Shown piece by piece: positions 12,561 to 29,113 of a stretch of DNA of 64,000 nucleotides. This DNA is from Brachycybe producta (taxonomy: Eukaryota > Arthropoda > Diplopoda > Playtdesmida > Andrognathidae). A program made the translations under genes and the position numbers. The stretch's first letter is position 1, and each line of letters begins with the position of its first letter. The stretch is from the NCBI GenBank assembly GCA_036925085.1, contig JAUPFP010000031.1, forward strand, positions 62,001 to 126,000. Reading direction: 5' to 3'. The notes under the pieces were generated by a model that was not told where the DNA came from, ran no database searches, and saw only the letters and a program-made list of their open reading frames with translations.

Positions 12561-13464
12561 AAATCGCGAATTTTGAAACTAGATTTTCAGCATGTAAGAA
12601 GAAATACAACAACAACTGTTGTTTTAAATATTATTTCTTAATATCGTCAATTTTGACAAGTATTTCTTTTTGTAATTTGTGTTGAGGTGTTTTTTTAGCT
12701 TTTGAGGCAGCTTTTTTTTTAATTTGGAAAATGATAAATTTGCAAAAAAAAAAAAGGGGTGAAGAGGGAGGATAATTAGCAAATTGAGGTCTTAATTAGG
12801 TTTTTTGTGTGTTTTTGTTACTCGTAATATAAAATATATCAATGTAAAGCAAATTTTTTGCCAAATTTATTTACTCTTGAATATTTGACAATTTTTTGCT
12901 AATTAAATTAAAAGATATGAGAGGAGAAAAAAAAGATATGAATGTGGATTTGGGACAATCCATATTACATATTATTATTATACATATAAATATATACAAA
13001 ACCCCAATATAATAAGGATTTTAATTGTGGATGTTCATAAAAAAATTAAGTGTTTTTGTCTTCAAAGTTGTAGAATTTGTCAAAATTAGTCATTTTGACT
13101 TAATTTAAGTAAAAAAAAGAAACAAAGTATTTGTAGTTTATTTTTCATTCAAACAAAACAATTGAAAAAAAAAGAGAAAAAGTGAAAAACAAAATCAGTG
13201 CCTGAAATGCAATGACGTTTCAAACTAAACAATTTTTTGTAAAATCGTGTATTTTGTGTGTTTTTGTGTGTCTATTCTTCTTATATGTAAAACAAAAAGT
13301 GTTGTTGTTGTTTATGTGTAGAAAAAATACCAGAAAAATATCAGAAAAAAAAACTTTTTAATTTCAGTTTTAATTTCGACAACATTTTATACATTTAATA
13401 TATAGGCCCCCAATATACATTATGATATATAACATACCGATTACAAATGTTATAATAATCATTA

Positions 13465-13725
13465 AGGCAAAAACAGAGTTAATTATTTTTGCTATCAAAG
13501 AGGTTCGTTAGAGGCTAGAGTTCTTCTAGAATTGAATTACGGTTGAAATTTTAACTTCTAACCAGCCTTGTAACCTCTTTTGATTAATACTATTAATCAG
13601 TAAGGCAATGAGACTGATTAGAGGCTAGAGTTCTCTTCTAGAATTACTGTTCTAGGTTAAATCTAGCCTCTATGCAGCCTCTTTGATATTAAAAAGTAAT
13701 AAATTATTTTTTTTGCCTTAATTAG
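13465..13725. repeat. Family A MITE with two nested hairpins
   Basis: It begins TAAGGCAAAAAC and ends TTTTTGCCTTA, so these terminal inverted repeats define the ends. Inside are two successive GTTAGAGGCTAGAGTTCT hairpins (about 13505-13570 and 13617-13680). Confidence 0.65.
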
Positions 13726-13897
13726 GTTGTCATTTTTTTTAAAAAAAAAATAACAAAATGGAGGCGAAATGTCAGTTTGGTTCTGAATTGTTTTTTTGCA
13801 TTTTTTTTTCTAATAAAAAGAAGGAATATCATTTGTTGTCAAAAAAGAGAAATTTTTCATATTATTATAGAGAGACCTGTCATAGTATTCGTGCTAA

Positions 13898-13974
13898 AAG
13901 TCAAAGCCTGAGCTAAACTCATCAACCTTTTGATCAGAAGTTTTCATGGTTGATGAGTTTAGCACTAGCTTTGA
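13898..13974. repeat. 77-bp hairpin
   Basis: The arm AAGTCAAAGC plus CTAAACTCATCAACC pairs with GGTTGATGAGTTTAG plus GCTTTGACT. A five-base bulge lies on each side and the loop is short. I see no other copy in the window. Confidence 0.55.
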
Positions 13975-15747
13975 CTAAACATTTAGTTAAGAATATGGGC
14001 CCCCGGGGCCCTTCTAAATATACTGAAAGTATGGCGCAAGTAAAATGAGTCCTTGTATGTAAAGATAAATATTAATATTACAATTTTGAATATTAATGCA
14101 GCATAATCTAAAATTTATTTGTACCAAAATTTAGCCAAAAACAATTACCAAATTTACATGATTAAAAGTAGTCTTAATATAAATTATATAAAAAGACAAA
14201 CTCTTTTTTATTGTATTTATTAAAATAAAAGTCGTATCAGTAACTTGTTTGTTTAAAGAAAATCATTAACTTTAGTTAATGTTTGATATTAAATATGTTT
14301 TAATTAATGCTGTTAATTAATTTTTAATATTAAGCTTAATCTTTGAAGAGGACGCGTTTTATATTTTGAGTTTCTGACATTAAATTTGTGTCCTCCTCCT
14401 CCTCCTACTCTTTTAAAAAGTAAACTTTTTTGTTGTGAAAGTTCATTTTGTAATATTTCACTTCACATATTCGTTCCATTTGCTCAGTTTGTTTTCTGTT
14501 TTTTTGACAACAAATTTTCTTTTTTTTCTAGGTTTGAATTCAGTTATTAATTTAAAAAAAGTATTATGATTTTTTTTTTGAACATCTTCTAGCTAAATAA
14601 AGAAGTCCCTCTTTAATCGAATTTAGTTAAATATAATAGACTTAACTACACTTCATTGGAATATGAAAAAAACTTGTGTGAGAGTGAGACCTATGGTAAA
14701 ATCCCATGGGTTGAGTTGGTCCTAGGGTGAGAGATTTATATAAAAACAGCCCCATGGGCCTTATGTATCTTAATGGGCCTTGTGAGCTTTTGCAATAGCC
14801 CAGCCCCTGGCCTTGATAGGCTGGGCTCAGTATAAAATGTGTGGGCCGATCTGGGCCTCCATTTGTTTTATATAAAATGTAGGTCTTAAGAAAAAAATGT
14901 TTGAGGGAATTTAAAAAGATGGTTTAAGGTCCATTATTATAAATATATAAAAGTAGTTCCTATTTGAACTGGTCCTACAGCTGAAGTGATGTTTAAATTT
15001 GTGTTTTAGTTTTGTCTTAAGAAAAATATTCATTATATTTGATTTTGATATGAAAATGGCATCAATTTTGTACTTTTGGGGCAATCAGTACTTGAATTTA
15101 GATTTTATTTTGTATTCCAATTGCAGAAAAACAAAAGATTATTATTATTATTACTTCAATATAGAAAAAAATTGTATTCTTGAAAAATTGACAAATAATT
15201 CTAATTGTCAAATATTTATTTGTTATTATTGTATTCTTTTTGAGATTGATTAAGGAAATCAATTTCATGTTTGTTTTTTTGTTTGTTTGTGGGGATTGTT
15301 GCAGTGTTTTGTTATTATTATCTTTACTTTTCTAGTATTTTAGTATTTTCATTATTCTAGTATTGAAGTATTTTTCTAATGTTAAGGCATTCATGGACGT
15401 GTTTTTGGATATCAAAAAAAAAATATTAAGAGGAAAAAACGTTAAACAACATTTAAAAATTTTAAATTCTTTTGGCTTTTCTTTTGTCGAAATTTGTGAT
15501 TATGTTAAATTTAAAAAAATTCAAGATTCTCAGTTTTTTGATGGATTAAAAAGGTGAAATTTAGCAAATACCAACAACTTAAAACACAGTTAACTTATTA
15601 TATCTTTGTCCACACTGGTTAAGTTAAATGCATTTAAATTATAAACATGTTCTACGGAGTTTTGTTAAGGACATTGTAAATTACATAATGAATTGTGTAA
15701 ATGCAGAATGTATTTTTAACTATTGAGTAAAATAACTCAATAGTAAC

Positions 15748-16156
15748 TAAGGCCGCAAGAATTAGGGTTTTTTTTCCATTAATGAGACTGTTGAGAGGCT
15801 ATAATTTAAGAACTCTAGATTAATTGCACACTTGCTATCCATCTATCAACATTAATCTTATTTTAAGAATTCTAGCCTCTAAACAACCTTGAGAGATAAG
15901 AAAAATGCATAATTCTTTTGGTCTTAATAATAAAAGTATATTTTGTATTTAATTTAATGTGTCCTTAACTGAACTCTGTATAATTCAACTAAATTTAATT
16001 AATAAGCCAAAAAATGTATACTGTTTTCAATAAAAAAGACTTGTCTGGAGGCTAAAATCTAGGCGAACGCTTAGTTAAGTGTTGATGACCTTTTAGAGAA
16101 CTCTAGCCTCTAAACGAGACTTACGATTTAAATAAGCATGATTTTTTTTGCCTTAA
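15748..16156. repeat. Two adjacent family A MITEs
   Basis: Copies at 15748-15926 and 16003-16156 each have an AGGCTA arm mirrored by a CTCTAGCCTCTAAAC arm. Their outer ends resemble TAAGGC/GCCTTA. A further decayed copy sits at 16180-16285. Confidence 0.6.
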
Positions 16157-16848
16157 TAATTAATGTAGAAGTAGACATTTTTTTTTTACAATGAAGAGGA
16201 CTACTTAGACTTAGAATTAATTCTCTAAACAATTGATAAATGCAGAGAGCCATCTAGCCTCTAACCAGTCTTATTTTCAGTTTTTAAAAAAAAGGTATGT
16301 TATGTTTATTTTGAATATGCATTTAACCTCAAGGGTGGTAGGTTGCTAACAGGTGTATTTAGATATTTTAGGACCCAATTTATTTGTGTTTATTATTATC
16401 GCCATCATGAATTTAATTAATTTGAATTATTTTAAATAAAAAGCAGTATTAGCTTTATTTGTTTTGTGGGACGTCGTCATATTAATTATTAATTATTATT
16501 GTGAATTTGTGTTTTATTTTTCTGTGTTTTTTTGTGCAATTTGTTTTATGGTTAGGTTTGGGGGGGGGGTGGCTGGTAGGAGATTGGAGTGGGGTTTAAA
16601 CCAGGTTTTCTAGTCCCAACAAAATTTTATTCTAGCATAGACAATTATATAAAATGAAAGGGGGTTTTTTAGTTTTCAAAATATCAAACAAGTTTAATTT
16701 TTAATACAAGTTATAGAAAAAAGAAGAAATCGAAGCCAAAGAAAAATGTTTTTTGATGTTTTTTTTTAAAAAAAAAGTCCTGTGAGTCCATTTTGTGTCT
16801 AATTTTTGTAACTGAAGTTGTTTGTTTCTACTGATTTAATAATTAATA

Positions 16849-17161
16849 CTCGGATTATTATGCAAATATATCAAGCAAAAAATGTTTCTCAATCTGTGGC
16901 CCAAGCGCCAATTGTGATCTAACAATCTCCGCTTAGAGATCAACCAACACTTACGTGTTTTTTTCCCAAACAAAAACACCTCGTTAGAGGCTAGAACTCT
17001 AGTTGACAACTGAAAGTGTGTAACAGGACATCTAGCCTCTAACAACAAGCCTTTTGGATTAGGAAAAAGCACAATAGTTTCAGTTGCTGTAATGATGATG
17101 ATTACATCACAATTGGTACTTGGGAAACCAATTTGATAAATATTTGCATAAAAATCCGAGC
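16849..17161. repeat. Family E composite inverted-repeat element, copy 2
   Basis: The outer arms CTCGGATTATTATGCAAATA and its mirror (TATTTGCATAAAAATCCGAG) enclose a family-A-like hairpin (CGTTAGAGGCTAGAACTCTA at 16981). This is the same nested architecture as 10896-11169. Confidence 0.65.
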
Positions 17162-18234
17162 TCTTAATATAATTAATTATGCTTTATATTTTAAGTTATA
17201 TATTGGCATATTTAATTCGTTTTTTTTTTTTTTTTTGCCATTATTAGTATTTGTTTTTCGTATTTTGTTGTTCCTTTTTCCGTTTTGAAAAACTTAACTT
17301 TTGTGCAATAGACAAAAAGAATTTTCATTTTTTTGGAATGTTACATTTTGAGTAACTTTTTTTTTCTGTGTGTGTTTTGTTAATTATTCATCATTCTAGT
17401 AAAAATTGCTAGCAAACTCGCCACTTTTTTGTGTTATGTTTTGAAGGTAATTAATTATGTATAAATATTAATTGACTTTATCTTGAGTTTGATTTGATGT
17501 TTTGAGTATTATTATCTTTTAGTTTAAAAGGTCTTTAAATATTTCATTTTTTTTTTCAATTATTCATTTTCTTTTTGTAAATTCCTGCATTATTGATGAT
17601 ATAAACGCAAATGTGGACGAATTAATTAATTATTTTTGTTAATTTAGTTGTAACTTCATACTTTTTTTGTGTGGTTTTATTGAATTGAAGGCAATTTTCT
17701 ATCAAGTGCAGTACTTATATTGTAGTTTAATGACAAATATATATACAGAGATTGTGTATATTGTGGATTATTGATTAATTATTGTTAACAACAACAATCA
17801 GCGAGAGAACATTTTCATTCAGGAAGAAAAAACAACAACCGAGTTTTGACTTATTAATTATTGACCCAATATTTCTTCTTGTAATTCCGACTTTTTAAAA
17901 TAGTGTTTTAAAAGTGATGTTACAAATGAGGTTATTTGTTGTATTCAATTAAAACGTATACATAATTAATAAGAATAATTATAGCCAATCATTTAAAAAA
18001 AAATATTGCTTCATTTATTTGACTTTTTAGTTTTACAGGTTCCATTTTTATAATAAAAATTTTCAAAACAGATTTTTATTAAAAATTATCTGAAATTTGT
18101 GAAAGGAATTATTTCATCCAAAAATACGAATTTGAAAAAAAAATGTTTCTAACAAGTTTTAAGTTGTAAACTTTATAGCTTATAGTTTTAAGAAAAAAAT
18201 AAATCATAAAAAGTTGTTTAAAAATTATTAATTC

Positions 18235-18362
18235 TGAAGAAAAAAAATGAAAAACCGCTACTATGCAAAAAAAAGAAGACTGGTTAGAGGCTAGTTTTCC
18301 TAGTTAAATAAACTAGCCTCTAGTCAGTATTTTTTATTGGAAAAAAGCGTGATTATTGGTTA
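18235..18362. repeat. Family A MITE, short-loop copy
   Basis: The arm AGACTGGTTAGAGGCTAG pairs with CTAGCCTCTAGTCAGT across a loop of about 20 bases. The outer arms are ATGCAAAAAAAAG-like. Confidence 0.6.
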
Positions 18363-18807
18363 TAAAGAAATATGAATATTTAAACAAAAGTTTATTTAAT
18401 TTCATTAGTTTTAGTTATTTTTCAAAACTTAAATTTAATCATATTCATAACTTTTTTTTAGGAGAGAGAGAGAGACGGGAAAATAGGGATTTTGGCGCCA
18501 TCTAGTGTCTACATTCTGATTAATATATATCGGTTTGAAAATTTATCATTTATTAAATTATCATGAAAAATGTATTAAATTTGAATATTTTGTTATATTT
18601 TTTAAATTTAATGGAATATTTTTATTTTATTGCAATTTTAAATTAATATTTTAATTTAATTTAATATTTTAATTGAAAGAGACGGGGGGGGGGGGGGAGG
18701 GGGAAATAAAACATGGAGATTTTGGCGCCATCTAGTATCTACAGTATTGTTTACATAAATACAGAGCGTTTGAGATTCACCTCCGATGTCGTCCCCCTCG
18801 CACTGAA

Positions 18808-18941
18808 GGCAGTAAAGGCAGAAACACGCAGACGTTTGCTCCGCCCTTTTATGAGCGTCAGACCAAATATCAACCAATTAGTAATTGCCTGTCTATAAAA
18901 GGGGCGGAGCAAACGTCTGCATGTTCCTGTCTTTACTTGGC
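18808..18941. repeat. Family G palindrome just upstream of FAAP100
   Basis: Arms of about 50 bases run from GGCAGTAAAGGCAGAAACA through GCAGACGTTTGCTCCGCCC and are mirrored by GGGCGGAGCAAACGTCTGC onwards to CTTTACTTGG. A related palindrome with the same CTCCGCCCTTTTATGA core is at 58021-58170, which supports a mobile origin. Confidence 0.7.
18874..18910 (+). promoter_or_regulatory. Candidate FAAP100 core promoter: CCAAT, TATA box, GC-rich element
   Basis: CCAAT lies at 18874-18878, TATAAAA at 18894-18900, and GGGGCGG immediately after it. The start codon at 18982 is 82 bases beyond the TATA box. All three elements lie inside the palindrome at 18808-18941. Promoter activity is inferred. Confidence 0.45.
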
Positions 18942-18981
18942 TGTGTTTCCATAGCTAATTTGTTTAATGGCGGCTTTTTAA

Positions 18982-21900
18982 ATGTTTCCTTTAATTAAAA
19001 CGTCGTTTTTGTCGTGTTTTAGAGCGGAATTTCATAAAAGTTGCAGCCGAGAACACATTTATTTGATTAGAAAGGATGACATTGTCTTCTATCAGTTAAA
19101 TCTCAACAAAAAGACGGTTTTTATCGACGTTTTCTTGAGTTTTTTTTTAATTAATCATATTTTCCGGGGTTTTCTTTTTTCTTTTGTAGATTAAAACGTT
19201 CGTTGCTGATTTTCCGATCATCAGCATTTTTTCTCTATCTGAAGCTGACTTTATTCATTGCCAAAATGGATCCATTTACACAATCTTCACGAATCTTGAC
19301 GAATCTCCGTAAAGAGGCCTCTTTTTTTTGTTTCTTTAAAGTAAATTTTAAGTGATGTTTTTCATTCTTTTGATTTTAGGACGAGTTCCGCAGTTTCTTT
19401 CGGTGGATCCACGAGCAGCGCGTGTTCGTTAAATGTCAATCGAGTTCAAAGGTTATGGACTGTGACAAAAATCTCAGACTTACGGAAAATCCACTTCAAG
19501 GAAGAACGATCCAGAGCCATGGTTTCAATTAGGTTTTAATTTTATTCGTAACATTTTTTTCATTTTTATTTTCTGACTTAGCGAATAAGGAAAAATATGG
19601 AAATACGTGTTTTATTCCTCAAATTACTTTAGTCTGAACCCAGTATCTTTTGTATTGTTTTATTTAAAGAGGAGGTTTAGCTATTCTTTGCGAAGATCTT
19701 TTCGGTTGGTCGTTGAAGATCCATTCCGTCACTTCCGACTTTCAGATCCGTTCGAAGCCGACTTTTTCGTTATCCGTGACGAATTTACCTCAAGTACGTT
19801 CGAAGTAAAAGTATATTCGGTCGTTAGAAATGTAGTTTTTTTTTAAAAAAGGAATCCACACCTTTGATGGTAACCTTTCGAGCTGGAAACGAAAATGACG
19901 AAGAAACATTAAATCCGGCTCTCTTTGAATCGATTTTTGGCCAAAGCGGAATCGGAAAGGCCCAGGGTATTTTGATTGCGATTTCTAATGGACAGATATA
20001 TGCAGTTCTCCTTAAGAAAAATGATTCGAAGGATCGTATCGACGTAGTTCCGTTCTTCTGCGTTCACGAGACGGTCGTTTCCATTTGTAAGAGTGAAATG
20101 GGACTTTTGGTAGTCGGAATTAGCGGCAAAGTCGTCGTTTTCGCCGAGAAAGATCGATTCGTATTTCGCGTTTCAGGTCCAATCGACGATTGGAGTGGAT
20201 TCGGATCGCGTTTTGTGCATCTTGACGGATCCACGCTAAGGACGAGTATTTTAAGTCGTTCCGATGGAAAGCCGAACTTCGAGTTGGACGTCGAGACCGT
20301 CAAAGTTCCGATTGAATCTGTTTCTGCCGCTAAACTCTGTCCAAACTTCGAGAATTCGGGTTTTTATCTCGTTTAAGTTGTTTTAACGTACATTTTAGCT
20401 GTTTGAAAACTCCTTTCTCGGTTACAGGTGGAATTTCGAAACCATTTGGAGTCGTATTTACTGCCGACGGCCGTATTTTAGTTGTAACTTCGTTTGACGA
20501 GACGGAAACCAAGTTAGACGATGGATTTTCGATGAACGAACTTCTGACTGATATTCTTCATTCATCTGATATGTTAGCGAAGATCAGCGACGAAGTAGCT
20601 TCTAGGAGGCGCATTTTAGACGAATTGTCTTCTGCAGCTCATTTGATGTTCGATCAAAAAGGCATCATTTTACATACGGACATAAAAAAACGCTTATTTT
20701 GAAAGATATCAAACATAAAGATACCGTCTTAATTGATTGAGCTACCCTTCTAGTTTCTAAAACACATTAATGTTTCTCCGAAAGATAGAATAAGCAAAGT
20801 GTTAGAAACTAGACCGGTTAGCTCTGAATCACTTAATAGTAGTTTCGTGTTGCTATCTTTCAAAATAATTGTTATTGGCATTGTTAATTTATTTTAAACG
20901 ATTTCAACAAGATAATCCTGATTCGGTTCTTCTTCTAGTTTCTAAACACGTTAATTATAAATTTCTGTTTATTTCTTGTCTGAAGTGAGAGCGTCTTTTA
21001 AAGTGACCACGAAAGCCGATTGGTCGTCTTCGGCAGCTGATTCAGTGACTCTGACATCCGTTCTTAGTTTGGGGCCATTTGAGGTCAAAGGTTACAGTTG
21101 GCACTTCATTGTAACCACTAGAGACGGTTCTAACCAGAGAACCACCAAATCCACTCCACTTTTAAACGGTTAGAGCCGTTCGGGAGACAAAATTCACACA
21201 AAGACTTTTTCAGCTGAAACTCTTTAAAGGAAATGTTTTTCTCTTTTTTGTAGAACTCGTGACTTTTGAGAGAATTGTTACCGTACTGAGTCTCGGTTGT
21301 GGAGGTCGTTTGATCGATGGTTTTTTCCCCGTCACTGTTAAATGTAGCCTCCAGTATCGACTGTCGTCTCAGACTGAAAGCAACTGTTTCACTTTCCACA
21401 GCCTTTTAAATGAATCCGTCGTCGACGAACTAGACTTTCTCGATCCATCCGTTTCAACGCCTTCTTTTTTTCCAACTGTTTCGTTGGAAGATGCACTCTG
21501 GGAAATGGCGTTACGTCGACCTCAGTCGTCATTTCACGAATTAGAAAAGACACGACGGAAGACGTACGCCTTTGACACCGATTACGGTTTTGTGGAATAC
21601 GTTACTTTAAGACTTGGTTACGTTTTGCGAGTCGTCGGTTGGAATAAAAAAGAACCGCCTTCGAACCGTAAATTCACGAAAACCTCTTAATAAGTAACCA
21701 AAGAACAACGAAATATTTTGTATTCTTTTAATGAAGGTGATTTAATTGAGAAGGTTTTGTCTTTTGTGGTGAGCAAAAGCGATTCGAATGACCGTCTGGC
21801 AAAGACCAGTGGTCAGTTGGAATGTCTTCTGTTTGGTCAGAAAGTCAAGTTGACCGTAATGATAGTCGATTCGCTGCTTCTGACGGTTGTGATAGAAGGG

Positions 21901-23834
21901 TCGCAGCCGAGGATGAGCTTCAATCTTAAAGCGGCTCTGCTTGGAATGGTATTAATTTTGACGTTATTTTCTAAGACGTTGCTTAGAATTCAAAGCGAAA
22001 CTTAAAACTCCTTATAGACTCAATATAAATCGTCTTTAAGATGCTTTACGAACAGCTAAGTTTCTAAATCTCCGCTTATTCTGTCTTCCAGGAGAGCAAA
22101 ATGAGAAGAAACTAGAAGGGTAGCTGAGTCGCTTAATAAGTTCATGGTTTCATGTTGTTATCTTTCAACTTTGAAACCACCTTAAGCTTAGTTTTATTTC
22201 AAGTAACGTCGTAGAAACTGGAATAGTAGGCGAATATCTTTTAAATTCAACTTTATATTTCAGTTTCAGAATCTAAAAATGGATAAAATTTTCATTTTGA
22301 AGTGAAAATTATGAATTAATATTATCAAAACTGCTGCAAAAAAAAAATTATTTTGAAAGATATTGCCTTGAAAATATAATTATGACAAGTTTCTAACAAC
22401 TTTGATTAATTTATTTTTGTATTTAAAAATTGAGCTACAGTAAGATTTTTGTTAAATTCTAAGCATTTTCTTTTATATCCAGTTTAATCGGAAAGATGTT
22501 CAAAATATGAACGAAAATGATGATTTTGTGAGGATTTCAAGGAAATTGCTCGCCGATTGCATCGTTAGTTTCATTTTTTAGAAGGGAGTCAGCCATTTGC
22601 AAAATATGCAAATGAGATTGGACATTTAAGAAATTAAAACTCCGGTTATTTTGCATTTTGAGAAGCAACTTTTATGCCTTGTTTCCACTGGGTCGAAAAT
22701 TTCAACCTTTTGACAATTCAACTGGTCAAAAATGGAAGACACGTGGCCGCTGCCGTGTGATAGTGAATGGGCCGGGGCCACGTGTCTTCCATTTTTGACC
22801 AGTTGAATTGTCAAAAGAATGAAATTTTCGACCCAGTGGAAACAAGGCCTTGAGAAGAAATTCAAATTGGTTTCAATTTAAACCACAAGAATAAACGGAA
22901 TTTCCACATCTTTTAATATTAATTATGGCCATTTCAAAATAAACTATTTTTGTTTCGTTTTTTTCCAAATAAAATCTGAACAAATCTTGAGAAAATGTGT
23001 GAAAAATTTAAATTTCATCATTTTCAAACATAATTTTTGATTATTTTTACATTTCAAGAAGTAAATATTATGCAGAAATTGAAACCATTTTAGAAACTAG
23101 AAGAGTAATTGGACAGCTAATTGTTCTGTCTTTCATAAGAGCAAGAATTAATAAGAACTTGAAAATGATTTAGAAACTAGAAGAGTAGCTTAATCATTTA
23201 AAGGGCATTTTCATGTTTGATATATTTCAAAATAAGCTTTTTATTTGAGTTTCAAAATGAACATACGATATTTTTTTTTATTTTTGGCTATAAAACGGTT
23301 TATTTTGAAAAATATCAACAATGAAATTGATCCTGAAGCGATTCAGTTACTCGTCTAGTTTCTAAAACACATTCAAGTTTTAATTTTACACATTCATCGT
23401 TGACATCATCGATGTTTTATAAAACGCTTTAATTTTTTTTGTAATAATGCAAAATGCGCAATGTTTGTAATTTATATTTAAAAATGCAAAATAACCTGAG
23501 AAAGGCGTTTTTAATTTAGGCCCAAATTCAAGAAGACAACGTGTCACTTTTGGACCCTCAGAACAGGGTACCAACACAGAGAAAACCTTTTAAAGAAAGA
23601 AAGAACTCTTTAAAAAAAAAGGGTTATTTTTCTATGTTGGAAACCCTGTTTTGAGGGTTCAAGTTGTAATGTAGTTCAAGTGAAACGTTTCTTTCTTGAA
23701 TTTTGTCCCTTTAATAATATTTCTTATTTATTTATTAGGCCATTCAATCTGCTTTGAATTTTCCTAATCCGTTGAGCCGACAAATGCATAAAGAATTACG
23801 AAAGAACGTTTCGTCTAATTTGCCATTTAAGTAA
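18982..23834 (+). CDS. FAAP100: Fanconi anaemia core complex-associated protein 100 (FAAP100) orthologue
   Basis: FAAP100 pairs with FANCB and FANCL in the Fanconi core complex, the ubiquitin-ligase module that marks FANCD2 for interstrand-crosslink repair. Exons: 18982-19128, 19190-19308, 19380-19532, 19670-19793, 19852-20359, 20428-20661, 20986-21168, 21254-21667, 21737-21948 and 23739-23834. Phases agree throughout and give about 729 aa (human 881). The N-terminal half is rich in beta-propeller-like strands. GILIAISNGQIYAVLLKK aligns with the human GLPDGQLCCVILK block. A coiled-coil follows (about 20520-20640), then a beta-rich half with FFPVTVKCSLQYRLS (human LPVTVSCTLFYSL) and a basic tail ending LPFK. 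Exon 1's donor (19117 or 19129) is uncertain, and the exon 6 donor is GC. The last intron (1.8 kb) holds several repeats. A BLAST or structural comparison was not possible here. Confidence 0.75.
20688..20876. repeat. Family B palindrome in FAAP100 intron 6
   Basis: The left half has CTTATTTTGAAAGATATCAA and GAGCTACCCTTCTAGTTTCT. The right half has the mirror AGAAACTAGACCGGTTAGCTC and GCTATCTTTCAAAATAA. Many copies occur across the window (for example 22020-22185, 23085-23370, 27090-27310, 46110-46760, 48340-48500, 55185-55345 and 62590-63080). Confidence 0.65.
22676..22848. repeat. 173-bp near-perfect hairpin in FAAP100 last intron
   Basis: Arms of about 68 bases start GCCTTGTTTCCACTGGGTCG and are mirrored almost perfectly, around a loop of about 35 bases. 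It looks like a young MITE. A decayed single arm may be present near 34978. Confidence 0.75.
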
Positions 23835-24455
23835 TTTTTCATGTCGAAATTAAAAAAAGTTCATTATTATTATTATTTATTAATTAATATCAATTGCATC
23901 ATTGTATTTATCACCATGTAAATAAACAGGTTTTCTTTAGTAACCGGTTATTTTTGTGTCCTTTCTATTTACATTGTATTTAAAATTAATCTGTGACGTC
24001 ATTTGTAGTAAGTCACCGATTAAGACGTGTTTGTAATCGGTGATCTTTAGTATACAAGTATACCGCTTGATGTCGCCTTTGTACTTTTTTTAAAAATTGT
24101 TCCCAGAGTACAAGGATTTTGTATCCATTTTTTGTAACTCAATGAATTGTGAGTTCAATAAGTTGCTCCGAGTGCTCTAAGAAGGCGGAGTTTATTTGTT
24201 TTGTTACTGATTCAATATTTTAAACTCTGAACGTTAATTGGTTAAAGCATTCATTTTGCCCATATATGGTAACGTTTGCTTCGTTTTTGTCTGGAACGTT
24301 CTGCGTTTCGATTGGTTGATTTGTCGCACCCCTCGCCGGCCGTTGATGTTCTTAAAAGCGACCGTTGAAAATCTGCCATTTGCATTTTGTTCTTCGATCT
24401 GCTTGTGTCTTCATAATCTCGGCTCTCATCCGTTACTCATTTTTTTTAAAACAAA
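23835..24455 (+). promoter_or_regulatory. FAAP100-tubulin gap and tubulin promoter region
   Basis: After the FAAP100 poly(A) signal there is a 10-bp-stem hairpin (24013-24043, TCACCGATTA and its mirror) next to a TGACGTCA. Closer to the tubulin start are two inverted CCAAT boxes (ATTGG at 24237 and 24311) and a heat-shock-like GAACGTTC at 24294. I see no clear TATA box in the last 150 bases. Confidence 0.4.
23921..23926 (+). terminator. Polyadenylation signal of FAAP100
   Basis: AATAAA lies 87 bases after the FAAP100 stop codon, in an AT-rich tail. Confidence 0.5.

Positions 24456-29113
<4,658 letters not shown>

Larger units (their letters stand above)
7554..18807. other. 11-kb repeat-rich intergenic region, no gene seen
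   Basis: No ORF here resembles a known protein or shows coding composition; the 134-codon ORF at 9930 lies in a dispersed repeat. The region is a patchwork of short palindromic repeats (listed separately), T- and A-rich low complexity, and one unusual GC-richer block at about 14690-14850 with short inverted GGGCC/GGCCC motifs. Two direct copies of a segment carrying GGCGCCATCTAGT lie at 18463-18523 and 18676-18748. Confidence 0.6.

Noticed and set aside
14690-14850. GC-richer block with GGGCC/GGCCC words as a gene or tRNA cluster
   Set aside because: It has no open frame of note, no tRNA-like B box with a matching A box, and no splice structure.
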